Assembly (NCBI GenBank): GCA_020058355.1
Contig: JAGVEG010000059.1
Location: 1 to 6,043 of the forward strand
DNA: 6,043 nucleotides
Source of the DNA: Candidatus Berkelbacteria bacterium
Lineage (GTDB): Bacteria; Patescibacteriota; UBA1384; CAILIB01
Direction: 5' to 3'
Made by a program: the position numbers and the translations under genes
Notes under the pieces: model-generated
What the model was told of the DNA's origin: nothing
Database searches by the model: none
The model's input: only the letters and a program-made list of their open reading frames with translations
Part shown: piece after piece, positions 5,588 through 6,043 of the stretch
Layout of the letters: the number at the start of each line of letters is the position of its first letter
Position numbering within the stretch: position 1 is the stretch's first letter

Positions 5588-6043
5588 TTAACGTTGATAA
5601 ATAGTCTCACAGAAAGCGGCAATACGGTTTCGGATAGGCCGGCCCGTCGCACCAGTTGCCCCACGGTAACTTACTGAGGTAAGACCCGTTGAAGTTGAGG
5701 TTGAGGTACTGAAAGCGGTGTTCGTACTGGTTGAGGTGTTGGTTGAGGTATTCGTACTCGTCTCAGTACTAACATCTGTTGAGAAGTCGATACTTGTACT
5801 AATACTGGTAAATACCTGGGTATTCGTCGAGGTTTGAGTGCCAGGATTTGGGCTCGAGCTCGAAGTTGGGGTTGGAGTTGGCGTACTGAATGGGCCTGGG
5901 TTACCTGGTCCAAATGGAAGTGTAGGAGATGGTGTTGGTGAACCAGTTCCGGTTGGAGTTGGAGTTGGTGAATTAAACCCTGTCGATGAAGGTGTTGGTG
6001 TCGGTGACGTGAATCCTGTCGATGAAGGTGTTGGTGTCGGTGA
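5588..6043 (-). CDS. Ser/Thr/Pro/Asn-rich surface protein, C-terminal part (N-terminus outside window)
   Basis: This frame is open from the right edge to a TAA at 5590-5588 and gives 151 residues. The first part is proline-rich repeat, with two 12-residue units SPTPTPSSTGF(T/N) followed by looser SPTPTP copies up to about 60. A Thr/Ser/Asn block without proline follows at about 70-120 (STNTSTNTSTSTNT type). Then comes a short folded-looking tail with a collagen-like GATGATG at 128-134 and one cysteine at 145, ending ETIYQR. Such stretches are typical of extended, often O-glycosylated, stalks or linkers of bacterial surface proteins. The N-terminal domain is unseen, so its function is open. 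It could itself be a prepilin-type protein or an adhesin. It is the gene directly before the prepilin and is very probably co-transcribed with it. Confidence 0.75.
   Translation of the reverse strand, partial: SPTPTPSSTGFTSPTPTPSSTGFNSPTPTPTGTGSPTPSPTLPFGPGNPGPFSTPTPTPTSSSSPNPGTQTSTNTQVFTSISTSIDFSTDVSTETSTNTSTNTSTSTNTAFSTSTSTSTGLTSVSYRGATGATGRPIRNRIAAFCETIYQR
5972..6043 (-). repeat. tandem repeat, 36-bp period, at the right edge
   Basis: Units 5972-6007 and 6008-6043 are both 36 bp and differ at four positions, with the last 29 bp of each identical. Each encodes 12 residues, SPTPTPSSTGF plus T or N. A third, less exact and shorter copy (SPTPTPTGTG) lies before 5972. The array runs off the window, so its full copy number cannot be read here. 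Confidence 0.85.

Noticed and set aside
5671..5913. An 80-residue minus-strand ORF rich in Gln, Pro, Leu and Arg.
   Set aside because: It is an out-of-frame reading of the Thr/Ser repeat region; the other frame runs open to the edge and makes a coherent S/T/P-rich protein ending 2 nt before the prepilin.

Overview
The window is bacterial, of middling GC content, and looks like a membrane/cell-surface gene region. One gene ends in TGA, so the standard bacterial code fits and the TGA-recoding lineages do not. A type IV prepilin with an S/T/P-rich surface protein next to it, plus several small membrane proteins of the HTTM (vitamin K-dependent carboxylase-like) type, would suit a poorly described environmental lineage. 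A Patescibacteria/CPR-type genome is one guess, but nothing here fixes the taxon.

Layout. Positions 1-3552 hold what I read as three related two-gene membrane modules. Each has a small protein (one N-terminal transmembrane segment where visible) followed, with overlapping stop and start, by a multi-pass HTTM-like protein. Module A (+) is cut by the left edge: only an 18-residue tail of a possible first protein remains, then a divergent HTTM-like protein (49-852). Module B (-) is the 2256-1687 companion followed by the clearest HTTM protein (1690-749). Module C (+) is the companion at about 2231-2713 followed by an HTTM-like protein (2701-3552). B and C are head to head with essentially no intergenic space. 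A and B converge and overlap by 104 bp in their coding ends. The HTTM proteins of B and C keep a lysine near the place of the catalytic-base lysine of the vitamin K-dependent gamma-glutamyl carboxylase; the module A protein appears to have lost it.

Positions 3553-4618 carry a self-contained gene: weak promoter, strong Shine-Dalgarno, a secreted transglutaminase-like protein with a readable Cys-His-Asp triad, and a rho-independent terminator. A second terminator points the other way and serves the minus-strand surface operon.

Positions 4683-6043 (-) hold that operon: the C-terminal part of a Ser/Thr/Pro/Asn-rich protein with 36-bp tandem repeats running off the right edge, then after a 2-nt gap a type IV prepilin-like protein with a large six-cysteine C-terminal domain. 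I saw no tRNA, rRNA, CRISPR array, insertion sequence or origin. There is no gene-free stretch over 300 bases; the longest gaps are 91 bp (3553-3643) and 121 bp (4562-4682).
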